Shown piece by piece: positions 47,131 to 60,692 of a DNA stretch of 64,000 bases. The DNA is from Dimorphilus gyrociliatus (Eukaryota; Annelida; Polychaeta; Dinophilidae): the NCBI GenBank assembly GCA_904063045.1, contig CAJFCJ010000011.1, positions 62,001 to 126,000 on the forward strand, written 5' to 3'. Numbering within the stretch: position 1 is the first letter of the stretch; each line of letters opens with the position of its first letter. Both the position numbers and the translations under genes were made by a program. The notes below the pieces were generated by a model. It was not told the DNA's origin, did not search any database, and saw only the letters and a list, made by a program, of their open reading frames with translations.

Positions 47131-50100
47131 ATGGCAGGACAAGATAGTGAAGAATATTCGGACGAGTTCGAATCTGGAAACGATCAAAGGGTAAGAATAA
47201 CAATTTTTAGGATAAAATAGATATTTTTATCGTTATCTAACACTGAATCATCTAAAATTGTTAATCGAATATGAATTTTCTATTAAAATATAGTAAAAAA
47301 TATATTCAGCAATCTTCAAATTTAACGTTATTCATGACTAATTTGTAATATGAAAACCAACAGCTTACTTATGTTACAGATTATCAATATATGAGTTTGT
47401 TGACAATCCCATATTTGAATACGAGCAATTGCATGCATTTTTCTGATCAAATATACATTTATATACTTATCTAAATTTGCAGTAACAATCATTATCGCAC
47501 GAATTCTGTATAAAAAGTCAATATATATTTTTTAGGCCCTAGTATCACCAACTACTAAGAAGAAAGGGACTAAGAAAAGACCAAAGTCAGCGTCTTCCTC
47601 TCCGTATTCAATAAATTCGTCCAAAGTTGGTAGGAAAAGTGGAAGGAAATCAGCTACTGAAATGTACTTAAACTCTATGCAAACAACAAGTAGAAGAAAT
47701 AAAGCTGCAAATACAAAAAACAAAACAGCAAGTGAATACTGGACGGAAACTTTAAGAAGGTCGGGTCATGGATTATCTGGACAAACTAGAAATGCCGGAT
47801 TTTCGAATTTAGATAAAGGTCTTGCCAATGATATGGCTTATGGAAGTACAAGCCATTATCTTAGGCAAGTTGCAGGATTTGAAAGATCCGCAAATGGTAT
47901 AGAGAAAAATTGTAAGCTAATAGATTTTTTTTATTACTTATTAATAAATAAGGCGTCTCTTTAGCAAAATTAGCTTCAGGAAAGCCTGCATATAAGACTC
48001 CAGAAGAATATTACGATGATATAATAACGCTCAAAAAACAAATTAAAATTCTTACCGAAGAGAATTCTGTCTACAAATCAAGAATGAGAAGATTAGAAGA
48101 GGAAAATGCAAAAAAGGAGAAAGAAATTGATCAATTATTAAATCCGAATAAGAATGATGATATTAGAAGAACACTGGGTGATAGAAAACCAGATTCTGCA
48201 GCTGTTATTTATAGTATGAAACAAAAAGTATTCAAATTAGAGCAACAGTTGAGAGATAGAGAATCAGCCTTAAAGTTTGTCTTATAAATTATTATCTATA
48301 TTATTACTTTATTTGTTATCTTTAAAAAAATAACAATAGCAAAGTTCAAAGTGATTTGAAAACAACGAAAATTGAAGAATTACAAATTCAAGTTAAAGCT
48401 TATTTAGACGAAATCAAACGTCTTCAGACAGTCAAAGCCGTCCCTGTTCGAGTTACAGAGTGAGTAAAAAGTAATAGGAACACATAATAGTTTAATAAAA
48501 CTTTATAATTCCATAGTTCCCCTGTCTCGAGAAACGATTCGAAACAGCTTTCTTGTTTAAAGAAAACTGTTCACAAAATGAACGCCAGTATCTTTAAATT
48601 AAAACAGGAAAATACTGGATTAAAGAGAGATTTAGAAAAATTTCTATCAGGAGAAACAAGCTCCAGGCGTAAAAGAGACAAAAGACGAGGAGGTGCGGAG
48701 AATGATGATATTGTTGAAGGTAAAATTGATTTGTCAGGAACAATGGAACAAAGGCTAGATACATTGGATAATAGAGAAACCGAGCTACTGCAACAAATTA
48801 AAAAACAGCAAGAAACTATAAAGAGGCTGAGGGATGATGTAGCTCATTACAAGGATAAATATACTGATAAATTGTTTGTATTAAACTTAATCGTGTGCTA
48901 TTATTTTATTTATACTATTTTAATATTTGTGAATTTAGTAACGAGTGCAAAGATTTAGCGTTTCGCTTAGAAAGTGATAGTTCTCAGAGAAAATCACCTG
49001 GCCGTCCATCCAGTGCTCGTACTCCTAGGAATCAATCACCGAAAGTTTCCAGCAGATCCAGCAGGCCTATTAGGTTTGTATGCTTATTATCAAGAACGAA
49101 TGTGCTTACTTAAACGCAATTTAAAATACATTAGTGGCAGACGCCCAAGTTCAGCTTCTAGTAGGAGAAGCGATAGTGAAGAAGATAGGGTGATGAGAAT
49201 GAGGAAAAAACGAGCGGCAAGAGTAATAGAGAACAAATACATTGATTATAGAAGAGGAAAGAAGAGAAGAGAAGCAGAAGATGAGGTTATTATAGTTATT
49301 TAAAAATAATTATTATTAGTTAATTAGTTAATTACCTACCAAGTTGGTTTAAGTTTCAATTTATATATCATAAGAGCATTTACAAATCTATTTTAACGGC
49401 AATATGTCGATTTCATTTAAAGATCAAAGTCAAAAAAAAAGAACCTCTTTAATCATTCTAATTCTGAAACTTTTTGGTTTTTGAGGTCTTTAAATCGCTT
49501 TATTCACTTTATATATTTTTAATAACCTACATTACTTTACTATAGTTAAATATCTAGTTGTTTTTTGTTATTACTTGTAAACATTTTGCAATTTATGTTA
49601 ATTTAACAACTATCAAAATAATAATAAATAAAGAGTTTGTCAACTCTTTAGTATGAGAGAAGAATAGAGGAACTAACTCAGCATAATAGTGCAAAAAGGA
49701 TTCAAAGGAATTGGCGTAATCGTAATGATAACGATCACGTAAGGAATAGAAAAAAAAGAATATATAAAAAAAATGATAAACAAAATGGCGAATAAATATA
49801 CTATAATGCTTTTTTCTATGCTTTGTTTTTATATTTAGTATGCTTTTATAGCTTTTTGCATTCTAATAACTTTTAAAGTTTCTCTACAGTTCTCTTTGCA
49901 TATTTCCTCTTGAGAATTTGACAGCATCTTCTGTGTTTAGAATATTTATGTTCGAATATTGTTTGTACTAATTAAATTACTTTATATTAGGCTGCTGAAG
50001 TACTTCAATCGACCATGAGGGGACACCTACTGAGAAGGCAACAGATGAAAAAACAACATAGATATAGCTATAGCGATGATGATGATGTCGATGATGACGA

Positions 50101-50961
50101 TGATGATGACAGTGATGATGATAGAAATACTCCGACAAGCCAAAGGAATCAAAGGCGTTATAAGGAAACATCATCTAGACGCAGAGACGATAGCGATTCC
50201 TTAGAAGAATCGACCGAATTTTTGCAGACAACTTTCAGAGGATACAGAAAGAATAGAGATCAACTAAAATACGCAAGGTAAAAACTATTAGATTTAAATA
50301 GTCAAAATAGAGATTTTAATACTAATACAAAAGAACAATTAATAATTAGAGCCGAATTGGATTCTGATTTCGAAAATAACGTCGAATTCTTACAAAGTAC
50401 ATTAAAAGGCCATTTAAATCGAAAGAAGACAAATAGTAATAGGTATTTTTGAAAAAAGTCTAAGCATTTTTGACATATTAAGCTGGCTAAAATTAGTGGA
50501 ATGATGGTCTTGATCTCTTTGTCCATTTTATATATTTCATTATTAATTTGACTTTTGCATGATATGATCATATTACTTGTCTAGTCTGGCTTCCCTAATT
50601 TCTCAAATATTGTAGCATGATTATAGACTAACTGGATTCAACAATTCCATGTAGTACTAATTGTGTTCAGTAAAAATGAATTGAATAATTAAATACTCAA
50701 TTATAATAGTTAATTAGCTAATTAATTAATTAAAAATTTATAATGTTTCTTGTTTTTTTTTCATGCTACTCTTTTCCTTAAACCGAAAATAGAAAAAGAG
50801 ATGGTAAATAATAATGAAATTTTAAAGTTTTAATTAATAATTACATCTAATTATCTAACTAATTAAAAGATTTTGATGATGAGTCAGAAGATTCCTTAGT
50901 CAGTGGATCGAGAAACTCGAGGCCGTCAACAGCAACAACAAGAAGATCGTTTAGAAGATAG
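47131..50961 (+). CDS. IQCE: IQ-domain protein E-like (IQCE) ciliary scaffold
   Basis: Twelve exons: 47131-47190, 47536-47911, 47965-48274, 48340-48459, 48517-48873, 48939-49073, 49135-49285, 49652-49738, 49991-50277, 50311-50442, 50793-50803, 50870-50961; 705 residues (human IQCE 695). Basic N-terminus, coiled coil with the diagnostic TTKIEELQIQVKAYLDEIKRL stretch, Ser/Arg-rich linkers, then IQ-type segments (AAEVLQSTMRGHLLRRQQ; STEFLQTTFRGYRKNR; NVEFLQSTLKGHLNRKK) for calmodulin binding. Vertebrate IQCE with EFCAB7 anchors EVC-EVC2 at the cilium base for Hedgehog signalling. Exon 11 is only 11 nt. An Asp-rich tract follows the first exon-9 IQ motif. Confidence 0.85.
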
Positions 50962-51805
50962 AAAGGCTTAACTTGGAAATTATTACATTAAGAATTATCT
51001 TTCTCTTTAAAACAAAAAAATCTTATTATCTATTTAAAAAAAAAGGAAAATCTATATACTGTACTTTCTCCATTGTCTGTGATAGTTTAATCCATAAATT
51101 GCTCATTTTTTACAATGTATTTTCTATTAAAAGAAATACAATTATGAATTTTTTCCCTCGTTTTATATCTTCTTCTTGTATACTTAATATTAAGTAGTTA
51201 TACACTGTATGTAATCAATATATTATTTATTGGTTAATAAGATCAGTTTTTACTTGACAAATGTAATATTTAAACAAAGGAAACTAGGTCAAAGGTTAGG
51301 GAGGTTTCTTACAACAACTAGAACTATTAAACGCATTTATCTTGTTTATTTCAAGACTAGCGAATATAGCTATCTTATCAGAAAAAGTACGTAATTTCCT
51401 TCCAATCTCAAACACTTACAATTTGCAATTTTTAAGTACATTTTTATGAATACCCAACAGTACAGGAAACATACTCAATAGTACTATTCTCACTCTTTTT
51501 TAAAACCATTCATTATTAGTAAACTCTACGTGAATGAGAGCTGAACATTTGAATAAATATGTTTTTTGTAAAAAGAAAAAGCACAGGAAGTTAAAATATA
51601 TTGTTATACAATACAATAATATATAAGTAAAAATGGGTTTGTGAAAAAAATTAAAGAAACATGGCACAAAAAAATTATCCCTTTCAACTGTATCGTTGCA
51701 CAGAGAATTTGTTAATATATCCTTCCTTCCTTCCTTCCCTTCCTCCCTCACACACACACACACACACACACACTCTATCTCTCTCTCTCTCTGCTAATTA
51801 ATTAA
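50962..51805. other. Convergent 3' region IQCE-like / Dok-like with microsatellites
   Basis: Holds a CCTT-rich stretch (51721-51740), a CA repeat (51749-51773) and a CT repeat (51775-51793) directly beside the Dok-like stop codon, so probably inside its 3' UTR. Confidence 0.6.
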
Positions 51806-53261
51806 TTAGCATACGGTGGATTTGTAAGGGGGTGACGCTTCATACGAATCGAAACCATTCGCCATAACTTCGTATTCTCCCGACGAATGTGCATTAGCTC
51901 TGTGCTCGTCACTTGAACGAGATTGCCTTGGGGTATTCGTATAAATATTTGGATTATCGGCTTTACGCTGTTCAGCAGATCTGACTCCGCCAACATATTC
52001 CTCGTGAATATAAATATTATCCATAGAAGCGTAAGATGTATCTCTCGAGGGCGTACTATGGCCGTTTGTGTTTACAGCGTGACCTTTAACCGGGTCAGGA
52101 AGCGACCTCATGTCGGTAAGAGTAGCATAACTTCCGGATGCTGATGCATATGCATTTGAAACTCCTGAAGTCAAGTTATAGCTTGTTTTTTTTATCAAAA
52201 ACAAAATATATAAAAGAATTGCTAACCAGAATGTTCCAAAAATTTATCATATATATTTCTTGAGACCTTCGACAAATGATTATCAAAGGAGGAATCTTCA
52301 GCTGTCTTCAACAATGCTTGCATATTTGCCATTTGAACGTTTAACATAACATCTGGAGTTAGAGCTACAGCTTTCATCTATTTTAAATACATCACAATAT
52401 AAGTAAATTTATAATAAAAAGGTCAAACACTCAAAAATAAAATTCCTAAAAATAAATACAGACCTGTTGAAAATTAACAGAATTTTCTACGTATTTCTCT
52501 AATCTGTCATAAATCATGCTATTTAAATTTAATCTCGTATTGAAAATGTATGTGCCATCGCCTGTCATCGATCTTCTGCCTGATGTAATTATAAATTGAC
52601 TAGAACCCCTTGAACAAAAATCCTTTATATGAACCAAAGGCCAATAAGCTAGAAGGGCTTTAGAGACTTCTAGCAATAAAATAATACCAGATGGAGAGAC
52701 GTGTAAAAGACATAAACTTCCTCTTGAACCTAAGGCATTGTGCTCACTTGTATTCTCTGGTCGGACTTTGAAACATTCTTCTTCTAATCCGTCTTTAAGG
52801 CGATAATTAGATAGCAAATAAAAAGCAAATAAATGCAAAATTCTCGCTGATTCGAACGATAATATTAATCTTTTATAGGGTAAATTTAAAACGAGATTAT
52901 ATTCCTTTCCATTTAAATTCTCGAAATACTTTTGAACGTGATAGCCATTATTTAAAATAATCTCAGATCTTCCTTTTTCCTTGTTTGTTCTCTCAGCTTC
53001 ATTATGAGTTGATGCGTCAGAATGGTAATAAACCAATTTAAGATCGGATTCTATTCGAATGAGACGACAAAATCTTTTACTCCAATGTGGACGCTTAAGT
53101 TTAAATCCGTTCTTGTGTTCTGTTCCACACAGTTTAAACGCCCATGTCTAAAAATAAACAGGAAAACAAAACTTAAAAAATGAGATGAAAAAAGTTTTAT
53201 TCTACTTTACCTGAAATATGACACCCGTCAAATCATTCGTAGATTCATTAAAAGAGTTCAT
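51806..53261 (-). CDS. Dok-type adaptor (PH plus IRS-type PTB)
   Basis: Exons 53261-53211, 53147-52464, 52377-52227, 52164-51806 give 414 residues. An N-terminal PH domain (about 12-125) starts TWAFKLCG...WSKRFCRLIRI. A second domain (about 140-235; CLLHVSPSGIILLLEVSKALLAYWPLVHIKDF, GRRSMTGDGTYIFNT) is the IRS-type PTB of docking proteins. The tail is a Tyr-rich substrate region (SYATL, SYASM, NIYIHEEYV, NIYTNTP, GEYEVM, DSYEAS), as expected of a scaffold phosphorylated by tyrosine kinases and bound by SH2 proteins. Length and tail favour the DOK1/2/3 type over DOK4-7. It could alternatively be an FRS/IRS relative, but PH plus PTB spacing fits Dok. Confidence 0.85.
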
Positions 53262-53874
53262 AATAAAAGATTATTGCTTATTTGTTGAACCATTTATGAT
53301 TTATTTCGAGAAATTAGCTGATGAAGGCATAATTTACTTCGGAAAAGTAAGAATGGTCTTTGTAAAACCCGGATTTAAATTTTATTCTTTTCGTAGTACA
53401 ATGTTATATTTTTAAATTAAGTTTTTAGAACTGTTTATAGTAAATATTTTATCTAAAGAATCAAATATGGGCAAAATTCGAAAAGAATATCCGCCATTTT
53501 GAAGTAGAATTTAGGCGGGCCGCTTTGGAAATGAACAACCTTTAACTAGGTCAAACCAAAAAATTGTTTAAAAGAATACAACAAATGCTTTATTTCTATT
53601 AAAACGCTTTATAGACTCTTAAACGTATAAGATATTTAATTATTAGGTAAACATTTGAAGACGTTACGTTCTATTTCGTAAGTATTCTTAATCAATAACT
53701 TAATAATTTTACATTGAAAAAAATGAATAATATTTAATAAAATAAATAATATTTATGACATTCTTCTATTTAATGTTTATTACGCAATATTTAAAGCTAA
53801 CACAGATAATATAAGAAATTGGCTAAATTCTGTCTTTGAAAAACTTTCATAAAGCGAATTAATTGTACTCTTTA

Positions 53875-53931
<57 letters not shown>

Positions 53932-55149
53932 ATTGAATATAATTTCATTCACTTTAGATTATAGTTGTTGACACCTGTTCAAATTTTTGAGCAAGTGTCA
54001 ATTGTCTATAAATTTTAATAATTTTGATAAAAAAAACCTAATTAAAGTATACAAAGTAACGATTACTTTTTATTTGTTACAATATTATATTTTCAAGGTC
54101 AATATACTCTATTAAGTTTGAACTTCAATAATAAGTTCAATATAAAAAAAGTCATAGCCATTAGCAAGATTAAACAGTATAAAAAGATCCTCGGCTAGAA
54201 TGATTATTCTTTAAATAGAGCTTTTCTTTTTATAGAAAAAAAACAAGATATTGTTGCAAAAGCGTCTTTTTTGCGGTTCTAGGAAAATAAATTTATATAG
54301 AATCGTATGTCTGAGTTTAATATTAATTCCTTCCATTCATTTTATCCTTCAGATCGAATTTTTTCTTCTTTTCAACTGGGAATATTGAAGAATCAAATAT
54401 CAACAATTAGAAGTTAAATATATATACATATTACTTATTTTTACGTATTTTATATGATTTTGATATATTGAAATATAAATTATAAATGAATGAATCCTAT
54501 TTCTCTCTTAATTGGACGTTATAGCTCGGTCTCTCTCTCTCTCACTTTCTCTCTTTCGTATTCATTAATTAAATATTGCCAAAAATAGTATAATCTAGTA
54601 TAATCTTCATGAATTACGATCATAATAGCTTCTCTATGAAATTTTAAATACTCAATATTTTATAAATTTTATATTCTTACTCAGGAATTTGATACTTTGA
54701 ATTTTTTTAATTGACAATTGAAATCTCATTATTTTACTGTAAACTTCATAGAAGAAATGACTACGGAGTAAAGTTTAATTAATATATAAAGTATTGTAAC
54801 TTCAAAATATTTATGAATGAGTAAATTAAGAGTATTGTGAAAGTGCTGAAAAGCACTAAGCAGCTTTAGAAGAACACCCGCTTATGGAAAAATTCAATTA
54901 CCAGTTTCTTTTATAGATTTAAGCGTGCAGTTGTATTTCCGGGAAGATTGTTTTCTTTTTTTGTCTATAGATATACTATCTCAATCACTGTGATATTACA
55001 GGTAAATTTTTTTGAATTTACTATATGTTAATAAAATTAAAAATGCCGTAGCATATCCATCTGCTTTAACTCAATATTTCTGTTATTCGACAAAATAATA
55101 GGCGGCGTGAGTGATAATTCAAGAATTGTTTCTTTCTTCTAGAACAGAA
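53262..55149. other. Intergenic Dok-like / RRM gene
   Basis: 1.9 kb divergent spacer. Contains a TA repeat of about 50 bp (53879-53929) and a short CT repeat (54530-54556). A GATATTACAG|GTAAAT element near 54990-55010 could mark a noncoding first exon of the RRM gene. Plus-strand frame 53218-53415 overlaps the Dok first exon and is a shadow. Confidence 0.45.
53879..53929. repeat. TA dinucleotide microsatellite
   Basis: About 50 bp of uninterrupted TA. Similar tracts lie at 9724-9750, 9763-9792, 14925-14970, 15080-15114 and 24793-24828. Confidence 0.95.
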
Positions 55150-56527
55150 ATGGTTAAATTATTCGTAGGGAACATCCCAGATGATCTATATAGCAATGAG
55201 TTGCGTGAACTTTTTCAAGAATATGGTTCAGTTGAAGAGGCAACTAGACTATCAAAATTTGCATTTGTTGTAAGTATAATTTATATCTATAGTTTTCTTT
55301 AATCTTGTAACATATTTTTTTGAATACAGCATATGCCGAATGAGGATGAAGCTGATCGTGCTTTGAAAGGATTAGACAAATATCATCTGAGAGGTTTTAA
55401 TATTAATGTGGAGGTACAATATCACTAGACTGCACTTCAACATATTTTCGCCATGACAACCCTTTATTTGTTTTAAGATTTCAACTAGCACAGCAGGAGA
55501 GAAAGGCGGACCGAGAAATAGAAATGAAAGAGGAAATTCCGCTGGACCTACGCGTGGTAGGGGGATGAATGACCGGGGAAGAGGAGGCGATAGCGCTTAC
55601 AGAGGAGGCCCACCTGGGGGTCAAAGTCATTCTAATAACCGATATAACCCATATAACGATGGACCTCCTGGTCCATATTATCAAGCGGGAAATCGATCTG
55701 AATATGAACGCTATTTCGAGAAGAGACCTCTTAATGATATGGAAAGGCGGCTGTTAAACGTACTTCTTAGAAGAAAGGAAGACTTTGATGGACCTCAGCA
55801 ACAACCCGTTTGGGATCCTTACAACAGGCCACCGCCGGAAGCCTACAAGAGGCCAAATGAAGGGTAAGCGACGCTTAAACACCAATGTCGTTTACGTGGT
55901 CATCAGGAATATTAGGTGAAAACTTTAATTACTAGATATTTGCTGCCTTTTCTCTCTAAATGATCGTTGAGCACTTTTTTAATTAAACCAAATTTGTCTT
56001 ACAATTACTTTTCTCATTTCAATTTTCTACTTTGTGGCATATAAGCTGACTTTAATTTCATTTAGCGTATTGATTGTTCAAGTATCGTACCAGCTTAACA
56101 GTATTTACTTAACACTACCTCTCCGACTAGAATTAATTTAATTTCTTTGGTTAATAGTGTTTACATCATGTAGTTCAAATAATTTGCAGCAAAGGTATGA
56201 CATTTTATATTATTGTTACTAAAGTTAAGAAATGTTACACTTCTGTGTCAAAATATCAGAATGAAAGCTGATTCGCCTATGTATATTAAATCAATCGGAA
56301 GTGAATTCAGTCAAGTACACAAATACTATAATCTGTACATAGACTTGTAATATGAAAAAATATGTTAAAGACTTATAGATTAAACCCTAGTAACTGTTAT
56401 ATGAGTAGAATGTGTATTTTCTTTCAGACCGGGGAGCTCCTATAAGGCCGCGATTACAACCAACAAGAGTAAATCAGGGGTTACTGGATCGACCATCTAT
56501 GGATCAACTCTGGGTGCCTACCAATAA
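55150..56527 (+). CDS. Single-RRM RNA-binding protein, RBM4/Lark-like RRM with Gly/Arg/Tyr-rich tail
   Basis: Exons 55150-55269, 55330-55413, 55478-55863 and 56428-56527; 229 residues. One RRM (1-68): RNP2 LFVGNI, RNP1-like FAFVHM, ending RGFNINVEISTS, closest in feel to the RRMs of RBM4/Lark and RBM14. The tail is Gly/Arg/Asn/Pro-rich (RGRGMNDRGRGGDS, NRYNPYNDGPPGPYY), ends an exon at a GG|GTAAGC donor, and finishes in a Ser/Thr/Tyr-rich 33 residues. Skipping phase logic, the last exon also reads openly in another frame (DRGAPIRPRLQP...), so its frame is the least certain part. Likely a nuclear mRNA-processing factor; no zinc knuckle is seen, unlike RBM4. Confidence 0.8.
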
Positions 56528-56934
56528 GCATGTAGTAGATTATCATTGCTACTATTCTATGTATCTATTCTCTGCTCTCCTTCTATGTATATATATATAT
56601 ATATATGTATATGTACTGTATATATATAGGTATTAAGTGTATAAAAAAAAAAAGTTATCCATTTTATTCATATCTTTGTAAACAGCTATCTTGGAATCAA
56701 ATTCATATGCAGCACAAGAAAATTGCACTGTTATACTATACAAGACAAAATAACTTTTTGATAATAGCTTTTTTATTAAAAATTTATGATTTTTGTTTCA
56801 CTATTTTTGTCGATTTAAAACTGAAGATTTGTAATAAGGCGTTTTATTTTTTGTTAAAATATATGCTAGTAAACAGGTATTTTTTTAAAAAATACTTAAT
56901 TCTGTACATATATACTCTATATACTGTACATATA

Positions 56935-56967
<33 letters not shown>

Positions 56968-57007
56968 ATATATGTATACTGTGGGAAATCTCTTAGCAGG
57001 TTAATTA
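56528..57007. other. Convergent 3' region RRM gene / C2orf69
   Basis: A+T-rich, with TA repeats at about 56586-56606 and 56936-56964. No gene seen; open frames are repeat translations. Confidence 0.5.
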
Positions 57008-58040
57008 TTACAGAGCCGGATCAAATTTTTCCAATATTCTAAAGTGATTTGTCAAAGATGAATCTTGATTTTCAAAGTATCTCTTACTACTGACTCTCCC
57101 ACCTAATTTCTCTATATTGCTGACAAATGATGTATATTCCCTCGCTATCCATGGTCTATTTTCATCATCTATTTGATAGGGTGTTACGTGACATGAGAAT
57201 TTTTTATCAATTACTTCTTTCAGAATCTTATTGTCAGTCAAGTAGACATTTTTACCACCGTTGTGACCCCCATCTAGATAATAAAATATCTCTGCTCTTT
57301 TTGATAAGGTCGGCTTTTCTTCAGTCGATTTTGCAATTTCGAATAATAATTGATTTAGAACTATAATACCTTTACTAAATCCGACTATCCTTATAGGCGT
57401 GTTATTGTTGATCAACTCTGAATAGGAATCATCGAATTTTACAACACCTTCTAATAAACTCTCTAGATGGCGCCAAGAATGATAACATTCGGTATATTCA
57501 GTGGGATAGTACTTATTGTCCATTTTCAAGAAATTATGGTAACAGCTGAAAAAGAATTGGCTATTCAGAAATTATGCTAACATATCACACTAAATCATTA
57601 CATTGAATTTATACGTCATAAGATATCGAATCATTTACAATCTATGACCTGAAATAGACCTTTAACCTCTTTTTTTATTAAACAAGGACAATAAGAGAAC
57701 CTGCTTTTCCCTGTTAGTGAATATTTAGTCACAAGAAAATATATTCACATAGGCCTAATAACTATTTTTCTATACACGTAAAAGAAAACTACTAACCTGT
57801 ATGTTCCATAAGCATATTCACTAGGCCTAATGATAATTACGACGGAATTGAATTTGTTATGTAACACATCCGCTGTTTTCTCAAAGCTCCACATTGAATA
57901 CCTTCGATTATCTTTGTGATTTAGCATACTTTCTTCAAAATCCTGAACATCGCCACCAAAATAAACGACCACTCCCTTACTAAAATCTGTTCCATAAACT
58001 AGTACATCATTTTTACGATCATCAATTCCTTTGACGTTTA
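57008..58040 (-). CDS. C2orf69: C2orf69 homologue (mitochondrial, alpha/beta-hydrolase-like); first exon unresolved
   Basis: Exons 58040-57797 and 57545-57008 join in phase to about 260 residues. Conserved family blocks are VVVYFGGDVQDFEE, SVVIIIRPSEYAYGTYSCYHNF, VGFSKGIIVLNQLL (GxSxG-like nucleophile motif), YLDGGHNGG, CHVTPYQIDDENRPWI and NHFRILEKF. Human C2orf69 loss causes a severe mitochondrial autoinflammatory disorder; its biochemical role is unsettled. The exon at 58040 begins after an AG in phase 1 with no in-frame ATG, so at least one upstream exon with the start and targeting peptide lies to the right; I could not place it with confidence. Confidence 0.85.
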
Positions 58041-60630
58041 CTAAACTAAGTCTTTATTAGAGAGTAAAAAAGAGAATTACACCCTTAGGGCTTATTGCAT
58101 TGTTTTTTTGTTCTTTATTGAATAAACAGCTCGATAATAATTACATATTAAACTTTAATGAAAGCATTATTATGACATGTATCAACCTCAACCTCTCATC
58201 AGCCTATCGATCTTTAAACTTCCTAAATAAATAGAAAAGCATATATCTCTCTTCTATATATATAAAAGCACCCTTTAGTCAAAATAAACATTCGGTTATT
58301 AATATAATTAAAGAACTGTTAAAGGGTGGGGAGAAGTTAGTGTGAGGATAAAGAAACAATTGACAGGAGTGAAGGTTGGGGGCAGAAAGGGGAAGGGGTG
58401 TGGCTTAATAGAGGTTTGTAAAGAAGGTAAAATATGCTTGGCGGGAACAATTTTTTCAATGTTCAAACTCTAGTCATAGATGAGTCAAATGGGTGGTTGA
58501 CGACGGGAACAGAATTAAAACTAGGTCAAATTTTAAAAAATAAGCAAAAATGTTATTTTTTTTTTGTCTTAGTGCATTCGAGTACTATGAAATATTAACC
58601 AGACTAAAGGTTCTTTTTCACTCTCTAAAAGACCGTTTGGGTGTCGACATAGTGTACTTGCTAGTTCAAAAGGAAAGAATCTACTTATCGAGAAGATAAT
58701 AATAGCTCTTTTTAAAAAGCTTCGTCAGAAAGAGATCTGTTTATCGCAATAGTAAAAAAATATATCAGAATTATACATAAGCTTACTGTGCGACAGCCTT
58801 CATAGATTAAGCAGTAGGTCGTCCTCTTAACCTCAACCTGTACAAAAATAGTATCGTTTTGTTAATAAATGTTAATTGTGTTCACCTTCCAGTCTCTTAT
58901 AGACGAAGCGAACTCACGTCATCTACTTAACACCTGTTCTTTTTTATATATTTATATATATATATATGTATATATATATATCTCTTGAGGTTATGACCTA
59001 GTGATACACCCTGGTTTTTCTTCCTTTCAGATATTCACTTAATAAAACGTTAGATTTCACCTATTCAATACGAAAATAGAGTTTTTTTTTTTCTACTTAC
59101 TTATATAAGCTCTGACTCAATAATGCGTAATTTTCAATATACAATGTACATATATTGGAGATATTATATCACGAACGAAATTATGGATAATCGATAATAA
59201 ACATTATTAACAATTCGACAATAGCACTTAAAGGTCAGAAGAAACAGAATATTCTTTCTTTTTTTTTTCACTTTTATTAATTTACTGCTAAATAAGTAGA
59301 GTTTTCCGATTCTTCTCCGTTTCGTAGAATGAATATTGTCATTATTTTTATAAATAACAGGCTTAAACCGACTATTGCGCTTGCTTCTCTCTCTCTCTCT
59401 CTTTTTCCTTTATTTATTAATATTTCAGTCTGTTTTCGTAACATCAATCGTGGAAATTATATAGATAAAAATAACCCCGAATTACATTCTATTGTTAACC
59501 TGGTAATATAAAACGTGTGACGTGCATTATATCAATCATTTGCTAAACAATTTGTAAATAAGGCTAAAGCTTGTCTATAATCAAGAAGCAGGTATAGTTT
59601 TTAAGCTCAAAATGTTATTTACAAAAAAGACGTTAGTTAACTATGGAAAGGGATTTTATTTGTGTACAAACCGTATTATGTAATATGGAAAATTCCTCAC
59701 TCACCCTCCCCTACCTACCTACCTACCTAACTCTTGTAGTGCACTTTCCTCCTCCCCCTCCCCCCATCTTTGGCCCAGCCCATGAGAAAGCGCCACCTAC
59801 TAAAAGTCGTTGACTGGTGTAGTAGTATTCAGTTGAACGGCGCATCGAGAGAGTTTCATAAGGAATATATCGAAAAGAGGAGGAATAAATTTTTTTGTAT
59901 GATATAGCAGAATTATCTATTTAACGGGTGATACAGTTTAAAAGGATTTATCAAAGGACCAACCGCTATTATTCCTACTTAGGAGTTTGTTTTCGCAATA
60001 TCCAAGGTTTTTATTATGTTTTTATTCTATCCCCTAATTAATATTTCATATGTATAAACGGTTTTACCTGATAATAATTACTCAATGGTTAGATCTTTAA
60101 ATTAAGCGTTACATGTTTAAGGAACGTTTAATTTAATAAGTAGAATAATAAATAGGAAAAACAACAATATCTAGCCTATTACGCCTGTTCTCCTTATAGG
60201 CTGCTTTTAGAATAAGCTTTATCGAAACGAAACTAGGCCTACTTATCCTTTCAGTTCGTAGCTATTTATTTCTTAGGCCTAAAAAACCGGCCGAATCGAT
60301 CCTTCTTCACCTTCGCGCAGTTTGTTTTCAGGCGCAAACTGTTACGTACTTTATAGTAGAGAATGTTAAATGATAAGTACAGAGAATATTAGCGATGTTT
60401 TATTGTTAATCACCAAACTAGAGAGTGGAAGGAGTTAAATATCTGCAGCTTGATAAATAGAAAGGAGAGGTCGGTAAAAACTAGGGGGGGTGGGAAAATT
60501 GAGAACAGAGAAAGATACGTATATCTATCTTTCTGTATATATATATATATAGAACTAGATATATATTTATATGTAAATGGCGTACGGGTACACAGATAAA
60601 GCAACAACAAAAAGAACGAATAGAGTGAGT

Positions 60631-60634
<4 letters not shown>

Positions 60635-60679
<45 letters not shown>

Positions 60680-60692
60680 TGTGTGTGTGTGT
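60635..60692. repeat. Compound GA/GT microsatellite
   Basis: About 42 bp of GA followed by about 14 bp of GT. Open frames across it on the minus strand (Ser/Leu and Thr/His repeats) are spurious. Confidence 0.95.

Noticed and set aside
49977-50174. His-rich minus-strand frame
   Set aside because: Antisense of the Asp-rich tract in the IQCE-like exon 49991-50277.
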